A stretch of 64,000 nt of DNA from contig JAAWAC010000053.1 of the NCBI GenBank assembly GCA_022791975.1, positions 1 through 64,000 on the forward strand, in the 5' to 3' direction. The first letter of the stretch is position 1, and the number at the start of each line of letters is the position of its first letter. Shown here piece by piece: positions 49,978-60,053 of the stretch. The stretch is from Lachnospiraceae bacterium (GTDB taxonomy: Bacteria; Bacillota; Clostridia; Lachnospirales; Lachnospiraceae). A program made the position numbers and the translations under genes. Under the pieces are notes generated by a model that had not been told where the DNA came from, ran no database searches, and saw only the letters and a program-made list of their open reading frames with translations.

Positions 49978-51117
49978 ATGAGACAGGTTAGAATTCAAAA
50001 CAAACCACATGCAAAGAAGAGAACCATCTTTCTTTGGGGTGGTTTGTTTTTTGTTACACTGGTATTTCATGGAATTGCCAGAAAGGCCCCAGGGTTTGCG
50101 GAGTGGTACGCCAGGCGGGTTTATCCTTTGCTGGTGGGGAGCGTGGGGCGGATTTGCTCGCTGCTTCCCTTTTCTCTGTCAGAGCTTCTGCTGCTTATCT
50201 TTCTGGCAGGACTGCTTGGCTGGCTGGGATTGGCGTTCTGGCAGCTTAGCATCTTGGCAGGGAGTTGGTTAGGAAGGACAAACCGGGGAGGAATTAAAAA
50301 CTTTTGGAGGAGAAGTGCAGCAGTGGTCCTGCGGGTTTGCATTGTGCTCTTTGCACTGTTTACCTTTCAGTGTGGGATAAATTACCACCGGCAGACCTTT
50401 TCCCAGCGGGCTGGCTTTGTTATGGCGGAGTCCACCAAGGAAGAGTTGGTGGATTTGTGTTGGGCGTTGACAGAGGAACTGAATCAGGCTGCTGGGGAGA
50501 TTACGGTGGATGAAAATGGCGCCTGTCGTCTCAAGGAAAATCTGGAGGAGAGGGCACGGGCATACATGCTGGCGGCAGCCCAGGAATACCCAGAGCTTTC
50601 CGGCTATTATCCCAGAGCCAAGGGAGTGTGGAACAGCTGGGCCCTGTCCTATCAACAGCTTCTTGGAATTTACAGTCCCTTTACCATCGAATCCAATTAC
50701 AACCGGGATATGCCCGAATACAACAAGCCCTCGGCCATCTGTCATGAGCTCTCTCATTTAAAGGGATTTATGCGGGAGGATGAGGCAAACTTTATTGCCT
50801 ATCTGGCATGCAGAGCTTCCCAGGATGAGGATTTTCGCTACAGTGGCAGTATGCTGGCCTATGTGTACAGCATGAATGCCCTGTATCGGGCGGATCGGGA
50901 TTTGTACAGGGAGATCCGCACGCAGCTGTGTAGTCAGGCAGAGCGGGAACTGGAGCTGCAAAACGCCTTCTGGAATGCCTACGAGGGACCAGTGGCGGAA
51001 GTGTCAAATAAAATGAATGATACATATTTAAAAGTCAATGCCCAGGGGGATGGGACCAGAAGCTACGGGCGTATGGTGGATCTTTTGCTGGCTCTCAGGC
51101 GTTCTAAAATTTCATAG
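49978..51117 (+). CDS. DUF3810 family membrane protein with HExxH motif
   Basis: 379 aa from ATG 49978 (a TTG at 49969 overlaps the previous stop). Three membrane segments occupy residues about 15-35, 60-95 and 108-130. The C-terminal domain has CHELSHLKGFMREDEANFIAYLAC: an HExxH zinc motif with a downstream Glu, as in zincin metalloproteases. DUF3810 proteins are of unknown function; a membrane-linked protease is plausible. Its 3' end overlaps the convergent PHP gene by 55 nt. Confidence 0.8.
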   Translation: MRQVRIQNKPHAKKRTIFLWGGLFFVTLVFHGIARKAPGFAEWYARRVYPLLVGSVGRICSLLPFSLSELLLLIFLAGLLGWLGLAFWQLSILAGSWLGRTNRGGIKNFWRRSAAVVLRVCIVLFALFTFQCGINYHRQTFSQRAGFVMAESTKEELVDLCWALTEELNQAAGEITVDENGACRLKENLEERARAYMLAAAQEYPELSGYYPRAKGVWNSWALSYQQLLGIYSPFTIESNYNRDMPEYNKPSAICHELSHLKGFMREDEANFIAYLACRASQDEDFRYSGSMLAYVYSMNALYRADRDLYREIRTQLCSQAERELELQNAFWNAYEGPVAEVSNKMNDTYLKVNAQGDGTRSYGRMVDLLLALRRSKIS

Positions 51118-51923
51118 GGAATCCTTAGATTTCCCTTGCCTGTGCCCAGATCGATATGGGGTTTGATGGAGCCGTGAAAATCAGAGCCCCCCGAGATCTC
51201 CAGCTCATAGCGGCGGGCCAGCCGGCGCATGTGGCTTTCCTCCATGCCCTGGTTGGTGGAGTAGATGGCCTCCAGTCCTAAGAGGCCCTGCTCCTTCAGA
51301 GAGCTGACCAGGACCTCCAGATCTTCCTCTGTCATATGGTAGAGCAGGGGATGGGCCAGAACCGGGATGCCACCGTTGGACAGAATCAGCTGGACGGCCT
51401 GCCCGGGGGAGATCCGGTGACGGGGGACAAAGCAGGGACAATCATCGCCAATATAGCGGGTGAAGGCTTCCTTTATTTCTCGGACATAGCCCTTTTCCAA
51501 CAGATATTTGCCATAGTGGGCTCTGGTGAGCACAGCGCCCGGGAAGCGCGCCCGTAGCTTTTCTAGGCTGATATCTATCCCTTCCAGCCGGCGCAGCCGA
51601 TCCGCCATCTCCTGATTCCGGGCCTCTCTTGCATTTTGAAAAGTGGCAAGGGCCTGGGAAAAATCCCTGGCCAGCCAGTCAATATCCAGTCCCAGAATAT
51701 GGATATCCCGTCCCTGGTATTCCGTGGAAAATTCAATACCGGGAATAAGCTCCAGGCCTATCTTTGCCGCTGCCTGGAATGCAGGCTTTAGCCCTTGTGT
51801 GGTGTCGTGATCAGTAAGGGCAAAGGCCCGCAGGCCTTTTTGGGCAGCGTAGGAGACCAGCTCTTCGGGGGAGAGGGTGCCGTCGGAGGCTGTGGAATGT
51901 ACATGCAGGTCAATATAGTCCAT
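51063..51923 (-). CDS. PHP domain phosphoesterase (TrpH/RNase AM-like)
   Basis: 286 aa. PHP motifs: DLHVHSTASDGTLSPEEL (HxH), ALTDHDTTQGL, GIEFSTEYQGRDIHILGL, VLAHPLLY and SGGSDFHGSIKP, all metal ligands present. Enzymes of this class hydrolyse 3',5'-nucleoside bisphosphates or trim 5' ends of RNA. It is the only minus-strand gene in this part and is convergent with the DUF3810 gene, their 3' ends overlapping by 55 nt. Confidence 0.88.
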   Translation of the reverse strand: MDYIDLHVHSTASDGTLSPEELVSYAAQKGLRAFALTDHDTTQGLKPAFQAAAKIGLELIPGIEFSTEYQGRDIHILGLDIDWLARDFSQALATFQNAREARNQEMADRLRRLEGIDISLEKLRARFPGAVLTRAHYGKYLLEKGYVREIKEAFTRYIGDDCPCFVPRHRISPGQAVQLILSNGGIPVLAHPLLYHMTEEDLEVLVSSLKEQGLLGLEAIYSTNQGMEESHMRRLARRYELEISGGSDFHGSIKPHIDLGTGKGNLRIPYEILERLRASKRSTIRP

Positions 51924-52042
51924 GAAAAGGGGCTCCTTTCTTTATCCGGTTTTTCAAAATGGTAGCATAAAGAAAGGGGAATGTCCAGGGGGATGTCAGG
52001 TGTCTGGTGGGTGAGAGCTTCTAAAACATTCCCAAAAAGTCC

Positions 52043-52070
52043 TTGCTTTTTCCCAAAAGTATGTTATACT
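52043..52070 (+). promoter_or_regulatory. Promoter of the rimP-nusA-infB operon
   Basis: TTGCTT (52043-52048), 16-nt spacer and TATACT (52065-52070). Transcription would start near 52077, giving a leader of about 70 nt that contains an intrinsic terminator. Confidence 0.65.
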
Positions 52071-52098
52071 ATATATGATTTGAATAATGCGGCCGAAG

Positions 52099-52128
52099 AG
52101 AGTGAACGAAAGTTCACTCTTTGTTTTT
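52099..52128 (+). terminator. Leader terminator/attenuator ahead of rimP-nusA
   Basis: AGAGTGAAC (52099-52107), loop GAAA and GTTCACTCT (52112-52120) form a perfect 9-bp stem, then TTGTTTTT. It lies between the promoter and the rimP ribosome site, so part of transcription should stop here. NusA stimulates termination, and autoregulation of nusA through a leader terminator is known in Bacillus subtilis. Confidence 0.85.
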
Positions 52129-52147
52129 GAGGAGAAGAGGTGATAGC

Positions 52148-52615
52148 ATGACGAAGAGAGAACAGTATGAACAGAAAACAGAAGCCCTGATTTTACCTAT
52201 TATAGAGAAGCATCAGTTTGAGCTGGTGGATGTGGAATATGTAAAAGAGGGAGGAACCTGGTATCTGCGGGCTTATATTGACAAGCCGGGAGGCATTACG
52301 GTGGATGACTGTGAGGTGGTAAACCGGGCCCTGAGTGATCTGCTGGATCAGGAGGATTTTGTTGAGGAATCTTACATCCTGGAGGTGAGCTCTCCGGGGC
52401 TTGGCCGCCCCTTAAAAAAGGAGAAGGATTTTCAGCGCAGCCTGGGGGAGGAGGTAGAGATACATACCTACCAGGCCATTCATGGCCAGAAGAGCTTTAC
52501 AGGTATCCTGGAGGCCTTTGACAAGGACACGGTCACTATAGAGCTGGAAGAGGGAGAGCGCCTTAAGCTGGAGAGAGCGAAGCTTGCACTGATTCGTCTT
52601 GCGTTTGACTTTTAA
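52148..52615 (+). CDS. rimP: Ribosome maturation factor RimP
   Basis: 155 aa from ATG 52148 (GAGGAGAAGAGG upstream). RimP features: the N-terminal domain FELVDVEYVKEGGTWYLRAYIDKPGGITVDDCEVV and SSPGLGRPLKKEKDF, with a C-terminal SH3-like domain (HGQKSFTGILEAFDKDTVTIEL). It assists 30S subunit maturation. First gene of the translation operon, upstream of nusA as in other Firmicutes. Confidence 0.96.
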   Translation: MTKREQYEQKTEALILPIIEKHQFELVDVEYVKEGGTWYLRAYIDKPGGITVDDCEVVNRALSDLLDQEDFVEESYILEVSSPGLGRPLKKEKDFQRSLGEEVEIHTYQAIHGQKSFTGILEAFDKDTVTIELEEGERLKLERAKLALIRLAFDF

Positions 52616-52640
52616 TTAGAGATCAGGAGGATAAGAGAAA

Positions 52641-53828
52641 ATGAATACAGAGTTACTGGAAGCGCTGGAGATTTTGGAGAGGGAAAAAGACATCAGCAAG
52701 GAAACCCTGCTGGAGGCCATCGAAAATTCTCTGCTGACGGCATGTAAGAATCATTTCGGCAAAGCAGATAACGTGAAGGTAAATATAAATCCGGAGACCT
52801 GCGAATTTTCCGTGTACGCGGAGAAAACTGTGGTGGAGCAGGTGGAGGACCCCATTCTGGAGATCAGTCTGGCCAATGCCAAGCTAAAGAATTCCAAGTA
52901 TGAGCTGGGGGATGTGGTACAGGTGGAGATCAAGTCCAAGGAATTTGGACGGATTGCCACGCAGAACGCAAAGAACGTGATTTTGCAGAAGATTCGGGAG
53001 GAAGAGCGCAAGGTTCTGTATAATCAGTATTATGGCAAAGAGCGGGATGTAGTCACCGGCGTGGTGCAGCGCTACCTGGGCCGGAATGTGAGTATCAACC
53101 TGGGCAAGGTGGATGCTATCCTCAATGAAAATGAGATGGTGAAGGGGGAGGTATTTAAACCTACGGAGCGGATTAAACTCTATATTCTGGAGGTGAAGGA
53201 TACCACCAAAGGGCCTCGGATTCAGGTATCCCGAACACATCCGGAGCTGGTGAAGCGCCTGTTTGAATCCGAGGTGACGGAGGTGAAGGACGGCATTGTA
53301 GAGATTAAGTGCATTGCCAGAGAGGCTGGCTCCCGCACCAAAATTGCAGTTTGGTCCAATGATCCGGACGTGGACCCGGTAGGTGCCTGCGTGGGTATGA
53401 ACGGAGCCAGAGTAAACGCCATTGTAAGTGAGCTTCGGGGAGAAAAGATTGATATTATCAACTGGAGCGACAATCCGGCCATTTTAATTGAGAATGCCTT
53501 AAGTCCGGCGAAAGTGGTGGCTGTGCTGGCAGATCCGGAGGATAAGACGGCCAAGGTGGTGGTCCCGGACTATCAGCTGTCCCTGGCCATTGGCAAGGAA
53601 GGACAGAACGCAAGGCTGGCGGCCCGCCTGACCGGCTTCAAGATCGACATCAAGAGCGAAACCCAGGCCAGAGAGATCGAGGGCTGGCTGGATATTGATG
53701 AAGACGAGGAGTACGAGGGCTACGAAGAGTATGAGGACTATGAGAATTTTGAGGAATATGGGGATTACGGCCAGTATGAGGAGTCCGGGCAGGACTACTA
53801 TGAGGAGCCGCTTCCAGTAGAAGAATAA
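52641..53828 (+). CDS. nusA: Transcription termination/antitermination factor NusA
   Basis: 395 aa. NTD (1-125), S1 domain (about 135-200, VVTGVVQRYLGRNVSINLG) and two KH domains (GACVGMNGARVNAIVSELRGEKIDII; LAIGKEGQNARLAARLTGFKIDI). The C-terminal tail from about 352 is very acidic and Tyr-rich (repeats of EEYEDYENFEEYGDYGQYEE), a low-complexity tail in place of proteobacterial AR domains. It binds RNA polymerase and modulates pausing and termination, possibly including its own leader terminator. AGGAGG precedes the ATG. Confidence 0.97.
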   Translation: MNTELLEALEILEREKDISKETLLEAIENSLLTACKNHFGKADNVKVNINPETCEFSVYAEKTVVEQVEDPILEISLANAKLKNSKYELGDVVQVEIKSKEFGRIATQNAKNVILQKIREEERKVLYNQYYGKERDVVTGVVQRYLGRNVSINLGKVDAILNENEMVKGEVFKPTERIKLYILEVKDTTKGPRIQVSRTHPELVKRLFESEVTEVKDGIVEIKCIAREAGSRTKIAVWSNDPDVDPVGACVGMNGARVNAIVSELRGEKIDIINWSDNPAILIENALSPAKVVAVLADPEDKTAKVVVPDYQLSLAIGKEGQNARLAARLTGFKIDIKSETQAREIEGWLDIDEDEEYEGYEEYEDYENFEEYGDYGQYEESGQDYYEEPLPVEE

Positions 53829-53846
53829 GAAGCAGGATGTGATAAA

Positions 53847-54125
53847 TTGAGTACAACAAGAAAAGTGCCTATGCGACAGTGCGTGGGCTGCGGTGAGATG
53901 AAGAGCAAGAAGGAAATGCTTCGGGTTCTGAAAACAACGGAAAATGAAATCCTTCTGGATGCCACAGGCAGAAAAAACGGGAGAGGCGCTTATCTGTGTT
54001 TTTCCAGGGACTGCCTACGGAGAGCCATTCGGGGAAAGGGACTGGAGCGCTCGCTGAAAATGTCCATCCCTGAGGAGGTATACGATAGACTGGAAAAGGA
54101 GATGGATGTGCTTGAAGCCAAATAA
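53847..54125 (+). CDS. rnpM: RnpM/YlxR RNA-binding protein
   Basis: 92 aa, TTG start at 53847 with AGGA 10 nt upstream. The YlxR signature is plain: PMRQCVGCGEMKSKKEMLRVL, GRKNGRGAYLC and CLRRAIRGKGLERSL. RnpM was shown in Bacillus to bind and modulate RNase P. It overlaps ylxQ by 20 nt. Confidence 0.94.
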   Translation: MSTTRKVPMRQCVGCGEMKSKKEMLRVLKTTENEILLDATGRKNGRGAYLCFSRDCLRRAIRGKGLERSLKMSIPEEVYDRLEKEMDVLEAK

Positions 54126-54429
54126 GGTATTGTCCTTAATCGGACTGGCAACCAAAGCCGGCCGGGTGGTAAGCGGAGAATTTTCCACGGAAAAGGCCGT
54201 GAAGGCTGGCCGTGCATCTTTGGTGCTTGTTTCAGAGGCCGCTTCGGAAAATACAAAAAAAATGTTTCGCAATATGTGTACTTACTACGCAGTACCTTTG
54301 TACTTCTATGGGGAAAAGGAGGAGCTGGGCCGTGCCACAGGCAAGGAAGAGCGAACCTCTTTGGCTCTGTTGGATAATGGATTTGCAAAGGCGGTAGAGA
54401 AGCAACTGATGGCGCAGCAAACAGAATGA
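54106..54429 (+). CDS. ylxQ: L7Ae-family RNA-binding protein YlxQ
   Basis: 107 aa L7Ae/L30e fold: [44 protein letters not shown] and CTYYAVPLY. Such proteins bind kink-turn RNA; the role of YlxQ is still unclear. A TTG at 54112 is an alternative start. Placed between rnpM and infB as in most Firmicutes. Confidence 0.92.
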   Translation: MCLKPNKVLSLIGLATKAGRVVSGEFSTEKAVKAGRASLVLVSEAASENTKKMFRNMCTYYAVPLYFYGEKEELGRATGKEERTSLALLDNGFAKAVEKQLMAQQTE

Positions 54430-54443
54430 GGGAGGTAGTAAGT

Positions 54444-57400
54444 ATGTCGATGAGAGTACATGAGCTTGCAAAAGAATTAGAGAAGAGCAATAAAGATATT
54501 ATCAGTTTTCTTACGGAGAAGAAAATAGAGGTAAAAAGCCATATGAGCACACTAACAGACGAGCAGGCGGATATGGTGAAAAAGGCCTTTGCCGGCAGAC
54601 CAAAGGCACAGAGTAAGCCCGCAGCGCCGGCGGCCGGAGCGGAGACCACCTCCAAGGCAGAGGGGACGGGAACAACGGCAGCTCCGCCCAAAAAGAAAAA
54701 AATTATTGCCGTGTATAACGTTCACAATAGTCAGACAGGTATTAAGGACCCCCGGGGGGAAAGGAGGGCTAACGGTGCCAGAAGTCAGAGTGCCCGGGCC
54801 AGTCAGTCTCAGGGAGGAGCACGTCCAGGGGTTCCGGTAAGACCTGTCCGCGCAGGACAGACAGCAGCTCCTGTGGGAAAGCCGGACACAGGAGAAAAGT
54901 CTCGGGAGGCCCAGAGTGCAATGGGAGCACCTGCCCCGGCAGCCAGGGAGGCAACTGTGCCGGCAAAGACTGAGGCAGAGAATCCCACGGTGCAAAAGCC
55001 GGAAATTCGGGAAAGCCAGGGTGTGCAGGGGACTGTAAAGCCGGCCAGCCGGGAGACCCAGAGCATGCAGGAGTCTACAAAGCCGGTAGGCGCCCAGAGA
55101 ACTCCGGAGACAACAAGACCAGTAGGCCGAGAAAATCCCGTTTCTCAGGGAGGGGCAAGGCCTGTAGCCCGGGAGGGACAGCCCGCCCAGGGCGGCACAC
55201 GTCCAGTAGGCCGCGATGGGCAACGTCCCATGGGTGCCAGTGGTCCTCGGCCGGGAATGCGTGATGGCCAGGGAGGTCCTCGGCGTGATGGTCAGGGTCA
55301 GGGAGGCCAACGTCCCTATAATCGTGATGGTCAGGGAGGCCAGCGCCCCTACAGCCGTGATGGCCAGGGAGGTCCCCGTCGTGACGGGCAAGGTCAGGGA
55401 GGTCAGCGCCCCTATAATCGTGACGGTCAGGGAGGTCAGCGTCCCTATAATCGTGATGGTCAGGGTCAGGGGGGTCAGCGTCCCTATAATCGTGATGGTC
55501 AGGGAGGTCAGCGTCCCTACAGCCGTGATGGCCAGGGGGGAGCTCGCCCCTATAATCGTGATGGTCAGGGAGGCGGTTACCGGAAGGACTTCGACAAGGA
55601 TGGAGATAACAGAAGGCCGCAGGGGCAGAGAGGCCCGGGAGGCGGTCGGACTGGTGGGCGCTCCATGGATATTCCGGCAGCGCCGCTGGTAGAGAACCGC
55701 AAGACAGAAAACCGCCGGGTGGAGAATAAAACCCGGGATGACCGGAAGGAAAAGAGCCGGTATAATGATGACTGGAGCGGACGCACCGGGCAGGCTGGGC
55801 GTACCGGTTCCAATAACCGTACCAATCAAAACAATCGTCCCGGACAAAAGGGGCGGGGGAAGGGAACGCCAGCTCCGGTGGCTCCGCCCGCGCCGAAGAA
55901 AGAGGACAATACACCGAAGGTCATCGAGATTCCGGAGATGATTAGCATTCACGATCTGGCGGAGAAGATGAAGATTCAGCCTTCTGTGCTTATTAAGAAG
56001 CTGTTTCTGGCAGGCAAGATGGTGACCTTAAACTCCGAGTTGGATTTTGAATCCGCCGGAGAGCTGGCCATGGAGATGAACTTTGACCCGGTGCCTGAAG
56101 AAAAGGAAGATGTGATTGCCAAGATGCTGGAGGACCAGGAGGAGAACGGAGAGGGCATGATCTCCCGTCCGCCGGTAGTCTGCGTCATGGGTCATGTAGA
56201 CCATGGCAAGACCTCCCTCTTGGATGCTATCCGGGATACCCATGTGATCGATCGGGAGGCTGGAGGCATTACCCAGCATATCGGTGCCTACGTGGTGACC
56301 ATCAACGATCAGAAGATTACCTTCCTGGATACCCCGGGCCATGAGGCCTTTACAGCTATGCGTATGCGGGGAGCCAATTCAACAGATATCGCCATTCTGG
56401 TGGTGGCAGCTGACGACGGGGTGATGCCCCAGACGGTGGAGGCTATCAGCCATGCCAAGGCAGCCGGAATTGAGATTATTGTAGCTATTAATAAGGTCGA
56501 TAAGCCCAGCGCCAATGTGGACCGGGTGAAGCAAGAGCTCATGGAACATGAGCTGGTTGCGGAAGAGTGGGGCGGTAGCACCGTATGTGTGCCTGTGTCA
56601 GCGAAGAGCCATGAGGGTATTGACCAGCTGCTGGAGATGATTCTTTTGACAGCGGAAATGCTGGAGCTGAAGGCCAATCCCGACCGCAGCGCCCGTGGAC
56701 TTGTGATTGAGGCGGAGCTGGATAAAGGCAAGGGTTCCGTGGCCACGGTTCTGGTACAGAAGGGAACCCTGCGGGTGGGAGATCCCATTGCAGTAGGCTC
56801 CTGTTATGGAAAGGTCAGGGCCATGATGGACGACAATGGACGTCGGGTAAAAGAGGCAGGTCCCTCTCAGCCCGTGGAGATCTTAGGATTGTCTGATGTG
56901 CCCAAGGCCGGAGAGATTTTTGTCTCGCCTGCTACGGAGAAGGAAGCACGTGCCTTTGCGGAGACCTATATTAAAGAGAGCAGGGAGAAGCTGCTGGAGG
57001 ATACCAAGCTTAAGATGTCCCTGGACGATCTGTATTCTCAGATTCAGTCTGGAAATCTGAAAGAGCTAAATATTATTGTAAAGGCAGATGTGCAGGGGTC
57101 TGTGGAAGCTGTGAAGCAGAGTCTCTTGAAGCTGTCCAACGAAGAGGTCGTGGTAAAAATCGTCCATGGCGGTGTAGGTGCCATCAATGAGTCCGATGTG
57201 AACCTGGCTTCCGCTTCCAATGCCATTATCATTGGCTTTAATGTGCGGCCGGATGCCACCGCTAAGGAGATTGCCGAGCGGGAGAAGGTGGATTTACGTC
57301 AGTATCGGGTCATCTACGATGCCATCAACGATGTGGAGGCAGCTATGAAGGGAATGCTGGACCCTGTTTTCGAGGAGAAGATCCTGGGTCATGCGGAGAT

Positions 57401-57665
57401 ACGCCAGCTGTTCAAGGCCTCCGGTGTGGGAACCATCGCTGGTTCCTATGTGCTGGACGGGGTGTTCCAGCGGAACTGCTCTTGTCGGATTACCCGGGAG
57501 GGAGAGCAGATCTTCGATGGCGCTCTGGCTTCCTTAAAGCGGTTTAAGGACGATGTAAAGGAAGTAAAGGCTGGCTATGAGTGCGGCCTTGTGTTTGAGA
57601 AGTTCAATGACCTTAAGGAGCTGGACATTGTGGAGGCCTACACCATGGTGGAGGTGCCCAGATAA
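54444..57665 (+). CDS. infB: Translation initiation factor IF-2
   Basis: 1073 aa from ATG 54444 (GAGGGAGGTAG upstream). IF2_N domain at 1-50 ([21 protein letters not shown]) and a second at about 495-545. Between them lies an unusually long low-complexity linker (about 55-490), including about 100 residues of degenerate repeats built from [12 protein letters not shown]. The GTPase domain has G1 GHVDHGKTS (near 583), G3 DTPGHEAF, G4 NKVDK and G5 SAK. C-terminal domains IV (fMet-tRNA binding, [22 protein letters not shown]) are complete. It places initiator tRNA on the 30S subunit. Confidence 0.97.
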   Translation: MSMRVHELAKELEKSNKDIISFLTEKKIEVKSHMSTLTDEQADMVKKAFAGRPKAQSKPAAPAAGAETTSKAEGTGTTAAPPKKKKIIAVYNVHNSQTGIKDPRGERRANGARSQSARASQSQGGARPGVPVRPVRAGQTAAPVGKPDTGEKSREAQSAMGAPAPAAREATVPAKTEAENPTVQKPEIRESQGVQGTVKPASRETQSMQESTKPVGAQRTPETTRPVGRENPVSQGGARPVAREGQPAQGGTRPVGRDGQRPMGASGPRPGMRDGQGGPRRDGQGQGGQRPYNRDGQGGQRPYSRDGQGGPRRDGQGQGGQRPYNRDGQGGQRPYNRDGQGQGGQRPYNRDGQGGQRPYSRDGQGGARPYNRDGQGGGYRKDFDKDGDNRRPQGQRGPGGGRTGGRSMDIPAAPLVENRKTENRRVENKTRDDRKEKSRYNDDWSGRTGQAGRTGSNNRTNQNNRPGQKGRGKGTPAPVAPPAPKKEDNTPKVIEIPEMISIHDLAEKMKIQPSVLIKKLFLAGKMVTLNSELDFESAGELAMEMNFDPVPEEKEDVIAKMLEDQEENGEGMISRPPVVCVMGHVDHGKTSLLDAIRDTHVIDREAGGITQHIGAYVVTINDQKITFLDTPGHEAFTAMRMRGANSTDIAILVVAADDGVMPQTVEAISHAKAAGIEIIVAINKVDKPSANVDRVKQELMEHELVAEEWGGSTVCVPVSAKSHEGIDQLLEMILLTAEMLELKANPDRSARGLVIEAELDKGKGSVATVLVQKGTLRVGDPIAVGSCYGKVRAMMDDNGRRVKEAGPSQPVEILGLSDVPKAGEIFVSPATEKEARAFAETYIKESREKLLEDTKLKMSLDDLYSQIQSGNLKELNIIVKADVQGSVEAVKQSLLKLSNEEVVVKIVHGGVGAINESDVNLASASNAIIIGFNVRPDATAKEIAEREKVDLRQYRVIYDAINDVEAAMKGMLDPVFEEKILGHAEIRQLFKASGVGTIAGSYVLDGVFQRNCSCRITREGEQIFDGALASLKRFKDDVKEVKAGYECGLVFEKFNDLKELDIVEAYTMVEVPR

Positions 57666-57697
57666 ATGGCAGGTCCCTTATTAGGAAAGGATTATAA

Positions 57698-58072
57698 ATG
57701 AGAAAAAACAGTATTAAGAATACGCGGATCAACAATGAGGTCCAGCGGGAGTTGTCCAACATCATCCGTGGAGAAATCAAAGATCCCCGTATTCATCCCA
57801 TGACCTCCGTGGTTTCCGTGGAGGTGGCGCCAGACTTGAAAAGCGCCCGGGCCTATATCAGTGTCCTGGGCGATGAGGAGGCGCAGGAAAACACCATGGC
57901 CGGTTTGCGCAGTGCGGAGGGTTATATCCGCCGGGCACTGGCCAAATCCATCAATCTTCGGAATACGCCGGAAATCCGTTTTATATTGGATCAGTCCATT
58001 GAGTACGGCGTAGCCATGTCAAAATTAATTGATTCTGTAAACCGGGAAAGTGCAGGGGATGAGGAAGTATGA
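57698..58072 (+). CDS. rbfA: Ribosome-binding factor A
   Basis: 124 aa KH-like RbfA: RINNEVQRELSNIIRGEIKDPRI, SVVSVEVAPDLKSARAYISVLG and RTPEIRFILDQSIEYG-type end. It binds 16S rRNA during 30S maturation. AGGAAAGG upstream. Its last codons overlap nrnA by ATGA. Confidence 0.96.
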   Translation: MRKNSIKNTRINNEVQRELSNIIRGEIKDPRIHPMTSVVSVEVAPDLKSARAYISVLGDEEAQENTMAGLRSAEGYIRRALAKSINLRNTPEIRFILDQSIEYGVAMSKLIDSVNRESAGDEEV

Positions 58073-59049
58073 TTCATTTGACGCAAGAGCTGCAGGATGT
58101 CCGCACTGTTGCCATTGCCGGTCATGTACGGCCGGACGGGGACTGTGTGGGTTCCTGCCTGGCAGTTTACAATTATATACAGGAACAGTTTCCACGGCTT
58201 TCGGTACAGGTGTATCTGGAGTCTATACCAGACTCCTTTGGCTTTCTCAAGGGAGCGGAGGAGATCCTGGAACCGGCAAAGGCGGAGGGACAGGATTTTG
58301 ATTTGTTTATATCCTTGGATGCGGGAGACAGGGAGAGACTGGGAGCAGCGATGGGGGCCTTTGACAGGGCCCGGCGCACCCTCTGTGTGGACCATCATAT
58401 CAGCAACCGAGGCTTTGGGGATGTCAATCATATTGTGCCGGAGGCTAGTTCTACCTGCGAACTGGTGTACGGAATTTTGGAGGAAGAAAAGATTTCCAAG
58501 GAAACAGCGGAGGCTCTTTATCTGGGCATTGCCCATGATACCGGAGTATTCCAGTATTCCTGTACCTCCGAGAGAACTATGCAGATAGCAGGAAGGCTGA
58601 TGAGCAAGGGGATAGATTTTACTCGGATCATTGATAACACCTTCTATAAGAAGACCTATGTCCAGAATCAGATTTTGGGTCGGGCAGTGTTGGAGAGCAT
58701 TCTGCTCTTGGATGGAAAGTGTATTGTCAGCCGGGTGATGAAAAAGGATATGGAATTCTACGGCGCTTCCACCAAGGATTTGGAAGGCATTGTAAACCAG
58801 CTTAGGGTGACGGAAGGCGTGGAGGTGGCTATTTTCCTTTACGAGGCGGATAACCACGAGTATAAGGTGAGCATGCGCTCCAATGGTCCCGTGGACGTAA
58901 GCCGGATCGCGGCCTATTTCGGTGGAGGCGGCCATGTAAAGGCGGCTGGCTGCACTATGCACGGAAGTTTTTACGATGTGATCAACAATCTGGCCCTACA
59001 TATCGAGCATGATCTGGAAGAAGGGAAGAAGGCGCAGGAGAGCAAGTGA
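58069..59049 (+). CDS. nrnA: Bifunctional nanoRNase/pAp phosphatase (DHH/DHHA1)
   Basis: 326 aa. N-terminal DHH domain: GHVRPDGDCVGSCLAVYNY, SLDAGDRERLG, CVDHHISNRGFGD (DHH motif), GIAHDTGVFQYS. C-terminal DHHA1 domain with GGGGHVKAAGCTM. NrnA degrades short oligoribonucleotides and dephosphorylates 3'-phosphoadenosine-5'-phosphate. Overlaps rbfA and truB by 4 nt each, so translation is coupled. Confidence 0.95.
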   Translation: MIHLTQELQDVRTVAIAGHVRPDGDCVGSCLAVYNYIQEQFPRLSVQVYLESIPDSFGFLKGAEEILEPAKAEGQDFDLFISLDAGDRERLGAAMGAFDRARRTLCVDHHISNRGFGDVNHIVPEASSTCELVYGILEEEKISKETAEALYLGIAHDTGVFQYSCTSERTMQIAGRLMSKGIDFTRIIDNTFYKKTYVQNQILGRAVLESILLLDGKCIVSRVMKKDMEFYGASTKDLEGIVNQLRVTEGVEVAIFLYEADNHEYKVSMRSNGPVDVSRIAAYFGGGGHVKAAGCTMHGSFYDVINNLALHIEHDLEEGKKAQESK

Positions 59050-60014
59050 TAAACGGGGTATTGAACATCTATAAGGAGGCGGGCTTTTCCTCCCACGATG
59101 TGGTGAGTAAGCTTCGCGGAATGGTAAAACAGAAAAGGATTGGACATACAGGAACTCTCGATCCGGCAGCGGAGGGAGTTCTTCCCGTGTGTCTGGGAAA
59201 CGCCACCAAGGTGTGTGAGCTGCTCACCGATTGGGATAAGACCTATGAGGCGGTGCTGCTTCTGGGTCAGACCACAGACACCCAGGACACCACTGGTATC
59301 ACGTTAACGGAGTGCCCGGTGGAGGTAAGTGAGGCCCGGGTGCAGCAGGCGGTTCTGTCCTTTTTGGGAACCTATGAGCAGGTGCCTCCCATGTATTCCG
59401 CTTTGAAGGTAGGTGGGAAAAAACTCTATGAGCTGGCCCGGGAGGGAAAGGTAGTGGAGCGGAAAAGCCGCCCGGTACAGATATACCGCCTGGAGATTTT
59501 AAAAATGGAGCTGCCCCGGGTATGGCTGCGGGTGTCCTGCTCCAAGGGAACCTATATCCGCACCCTTTGCCACGATATAGGAGAAGATTTGGGCTGCGGT
59601 GGTTGTATGGAAAAGCTACTCCGCACCCGGGTGGGGATGTTTTCCCTGGGAGAGAGCCTTCGGCTGTCACAGCTTCAGGAGCTAAAGGAGCAGGGAAGAC
59701 TTATGGAAAGGCTGGTTTCGGTAGATGAGCTGTTTCCTCTTCTAAGACGGGTGGTGCTAAAGGAGCAGGGGGACAGGCTTCTCTATAATGGTAATCCCTT
59801 CTTGGAAGAGCATATCAGGGAATGGCAGGCAGACCAGCACAGGAGCTTTTCCTTTGCAGAGATAGCTGACTGGGGCAAGAAGCAGGAGACCTGGAGAGGG
59901 GACGGGGAGGACCAACAGGTTCTGGTATATGATTCTGGGGAGAACTTTGTGGGAATTTACAGGTTTGTGCCCCAGGAGGGACGCTATAGGCCGGTAAAAA
60001 TGTTTCTTGGGTAA
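59046..60014 (+). CDS. truB: tRNA pseudouridine(55) synthase TruB
   Basis: 322 aa, GTG start overlapping the nrnA stop. Motifs: NGVLNIYKEAGFSSHDVV, KRIGHTGTLDPAAEGVLPVCLG (catalytic Asp in GTLDP) and SCSKGTYIRTLCHDIGEDLGCGG. A C-terminal PUA-like region follows to residue 322. It makes pseudouridine 55 in tRNA. Confidence 0.96.
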   Translation: MINGVLNIYKEAGFSSHDVVSKLRGMVKQKRIGHTGTLDPAAEGVLPVCLGNATKVCELLTDWDKTYEAVLLLGQTTDTQDTTGITLTECPVEVSEARVQQAVLSFLGTYEQVPPMYSALKVGGKKLYELAREGKVVERKSRPVQIYRLEILKMELPRVWLRVSCSKGTYIRTLCHDIGEDLGCGGCMEKLLRTRVGMFSLGESLRLSQLQELKEQGRLMERLVSVDELFPLLRRVVLKEQGDRLLYNGNPFLEEHIREWQADQHRSFSFAEIADWGKKQETWRGDGEDQQVLVYDSGENFVGIYRFVPQEGRYRPVKMFLG

Positions 60015-60053
60015 AACACTTGGGTGCAGGAAGGTTTAGAGAGATTGACAGAG

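Noticed and set aside
54552..55952. Long antisense frame (466 codons) opposite infB
   Set aside because: It mirrors the low-complexity repeat region of IF-2, has no ribosome site and no domain; IF-2 is clearly the real gene.
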